Below, piece by piece: positions 61,521-64,000 of a DNA stretch of 64,000 nt. The stretch's first letter is position 1. Every line of letters starts with the position of its first letter. The position numbers were made by a program, and so were the translations under genes. Origin of the DNA: Epiperipatus broadwayi (lineage: Eukaryota; Onychophora; Udeonychophora; Euonychophora; Peripatidae); contig JAQFVV010006231.1 in the NCBI GenBank assembly GCA_028023455.1, positions 2,251,478 through 2,315,477 on the forward strand, read 5' to 3'. The notes under the pieces are model-generated. The model did no database searches and was not told the DNA's origin. It saw only the letters and a program-made list of their open reading frames with translations.

Positions 61521-61936
61521 GCAATAGTTTTCACTGCTCCAACTTCTGTTTTGACTTTGAAAAAAATGAAAAATTAATGTCTTAGAATGATTTTTTTATT
61601 ATTTTTCACACATATTATGAATTATTTTGATAAAAATGCTGAAAATATAGTTATTTTAGAAAAATAGTGAGAATTTAATAAAAAAAAATTTATACTTTTA
61701 TATGAATGTAAACTGAAAACAAAGCTAGCGCTAAGACATCTGTCAACAATTTTCACTGCTCCAAGCTCTTTATTTCATTTTCAAACAGAAATGAATAATT
61801 TAGAGTATTTTACTGGCATTTATTTACATATTATAATGTATTTTGTTAAAATATGCTGAAAATATAAATTTAGTAAAAAGTTCTTTACTTTTATAGAAAC
61901 ATAAATTGAGAAAGAAAATCAGTGACATACTCAACA
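61521..61936. repeat. Two tandem copies of a diverged 221-bp unit
   Basis: CAATAGTTTTCACTGCTCCAA (61523) recurs as CAACAATTTTCACTGCTCCAA (61744). The two units share several further blocks, including TATGAATTATTTTGAT/TAATGTATTTTGTTAA and GCTGAAAATATA. They are old and diverged; no coding. They could be a trace of satellite DNA. Confidence 0.75.
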
Positions 61937-64000
61937 TTCTCTAATAGATTAGAACGTACTTTTGAGGTTCTCCAATATAAAATATTTTTATAATTATAAA
62001 TAGAAATTTATTTTTGAAAAAACTTTCATTCACTTTCATAATCTGACAAATTATTAATATACTTTTTACAAACGATACTAAAAGAAATATAATATTAAAA
62101 GATGAATATATTTTTATGGCTGAATTTGTTAATTGACCAATCAAAAGTTGTAAAATTTTAATTCACTTGGCCAATAAAAAAACTGTTCATTTAAAAAATA
62201 TTTTTTTCAGTGAAAGAGCTATTAGAAGACTCATGAAGAAGAAGACAGAACTAACCAGACTTACCAATTGATGAATAGTGAAAGTTTGAATATTTTTCAT
62301 CATTGGTTTATTCTAGCTACAAATAAATAGATATCCATTTACTTACCAAGGTTGACTGCTTAGCTGGATTGGTTATGGACTACATGTGAAAAATTCTAAA
62401 CCACTTGAAAATAATTTTATTTGGTTCAGATTCAACCCCTATGTTGTAGATTATAATAGTATATATATATAATTGCCACCAGTACATGACCCCTATGTTG
62501 TAGATTATAATAGTATATATATATAATTGCCACCAGTACATGATCATCATTGGCCCAGGTTAGGTAGGCACTTCTAACTCTATAGAAAATTAGAGTTTAA
62601 ACCATCAGGGATTTGAAGAATTGTTTGTTTATTCTCAAGAAGAAAATATATATATATATAATTTAATATCAAAAGGGATGAGCAAGATAGATCACTCTGA
62701 GAGATCAGCTAGTTAATTCTTTAGAGATACTACGGGTATCTTTAATCACACATCCACCAGCATTATCAATAAGTGAAAACAAGTAATACTCAAAATAACC
62801 ATTCATCATCATGAATTATTAGCAATCAAAAATAGATCAACAGTCAATCTAGTGACTAAATCTGAAAAGGGTCTACTGTAGACCAGGCCAACTGTTTAGC
62901 CTTTGCCAGTTTGGGGCAATTATTTAAAGACTAATTTGGATGCATCAACTAAGTGCTCATCCATAAGAATAGACAACCATAAAAGTAATAATGCTGGGTT
63001 GTTAAAACATGCTGATCATCATCAATAATTTGGCCATGTAATAGCATTAATGTACTGGCCACCTATAAAATTAAATTATAATAAGTCTAAGCTAAAATAA
63101 AATGTAGTGCATGGGCTTTAAAGAATATAATCTTAGCATCATACCAGGACAAGGTCATACTGGAATGGCCATAAACACTAAAATACATTTTTTATATATC
63201 AGACCATTATGCACAAATCTAGCTCAGAGAACAAAAACACTATTACTGTTTTGTGACCTGGAGAATTAAGTTCACTGAAATAATTTTAACAATTGAATAC
63301 AAGTTTGTTAATAACAATAATGAAAAATGAAGTTAAGGTCCTTACAATATGGCTATACACATATTAATTAAGGCTTCTGATTTTGAGTAATATACAAAAT
63401 TCAACTTATTACATTGATTTTACAATACTTTTTAATGGGTTGACATACAACACATATATAGATATGCACACATACATACATTTTACAATGAATACATTAG
63501 AGTTGCTATAAAATAAAAATGCTTGATTCAAATTTTTTAGTTATCACTCTTAAATGATATAAAATACCGCAATAGGTGCACATAAAACATATACCTATCA
63601 TTTGTGCAGTATAATTTATTATTTAATATTGTCATAAATCTATAAATGAAATTCATTTTTATAATACATATTTAATAATAGCAAAAATTCATATGCCTTT
63701 TTATAGGACAATATTTAATATATATATGTATGCATTTAGCCATTTATGCACACACTCGTGTTTAGATTCTTTAATTTGATATAATAATAAAAGTTGACAT
63801 AATAATAAAAGTTATTCAAAGTTATACTTTCCATAATTAATTCCTTGATTAAAATACATTAAATTCACACATACACATGTGTATCAATAAAATGTAGATA
63901 TAATTTAAAATTAGTTATCAAATTCTATCTTTAATGACTATTGTTTCTTTTCTTTTTTTTTTTTAAAAAATAAAGTCAATTTTCTGATAGTTTATAAAAA
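61937..64000. other. AT-rich DNA to the right edge
   Basis: Contains the 54-bp tandem duplication at 62435-62542, short (TA)n tracts (62465, 62648, 63720) and no supported gene. The right edge shows no recognisable element boundary. Confidence 0.4.
62435..62542. repeat. Perfect 54-bp tandem duplication
   Basis: Two exact copies (62435-62488 and 62489-62542), each from ACCCCTATGTTGTAG through (TA)n to CCAGTACATG. The identity, including the microsatellite length, implies a very recent event or an assembly artefact. Confidence 0.95.

Overview
The window looks like repeat-dominated intergenic DNA from an AT-rich invertebrate animal genome. The evidence is the very low GC content, abundant (TA)n, (TG)n and (ATN)n microsatellites, Ty3/gypsy-type LTR retrotransposons and an RTE-clade LINE with a (TCATCA)n-type tail. 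I found no host gene, no tRNA or rRNA gene and nothing prokaryotic. I cannot name the species. Coordinates were read by eye, so repeat boundaries may be off by a few bases.

Layout. 1-3470: right-hand part of a decayed Ty3/gypsy element (gag remnant, non-coding remnant, polypurine tract, 3' LTR). 4031-7086: a solo LTR of a second family, enlarged by an 858-bp tandem duplication. 7093-7830: a foldback (inverted-repeat) element. 7916-22829: a complete, apparently intact Ty3/gypsy retrotransposon with exceptionally long LTRs (about 4.4 kb each), a coiled-coil Gag (711 aa) and a PR-RT-RNaseH-INT Pol (1076 aa), with no env. 22901-23115: a nearly perfect 90-bp inverted repeat. 23449-27437: a probable 4-kb solo LTR with its own TATA box. 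27438-31141: AT-rich DNA with another foldback. 31142-53445: a decayed minus-strand Ty3/gypsy element related to the intact one, split by nested insertions. Its left LTR carries a 5.4-kb TGTAA...TTACA insertion that itself holds a 5'-truncated RTE. Its right LTR carries a non-autonomous TIR element with 8-bp target duplications, a minus-strand solo LTR of the 4031-7086 family, and a full-length but broken RTE. 53446-64000: AT-rich DNA with no gene, containing a foldback, two small tandem repeats and microsatellites.

Common theme. Nearly every LTR-type unit here begins TGTAA, ends TTACA (or a one-base variant) and abuts (TA)n on at least one side. This points to a group of related elements that integrate into TA dinucleotide repeats. 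Gag and Pol of the 7916-22829 element would together make particles, reverse-transcribe and integrate. Its two ORFs are open, so it is the only potentially active autonomous unit here; everything else is remnant, solo LTR or non-autonomous.
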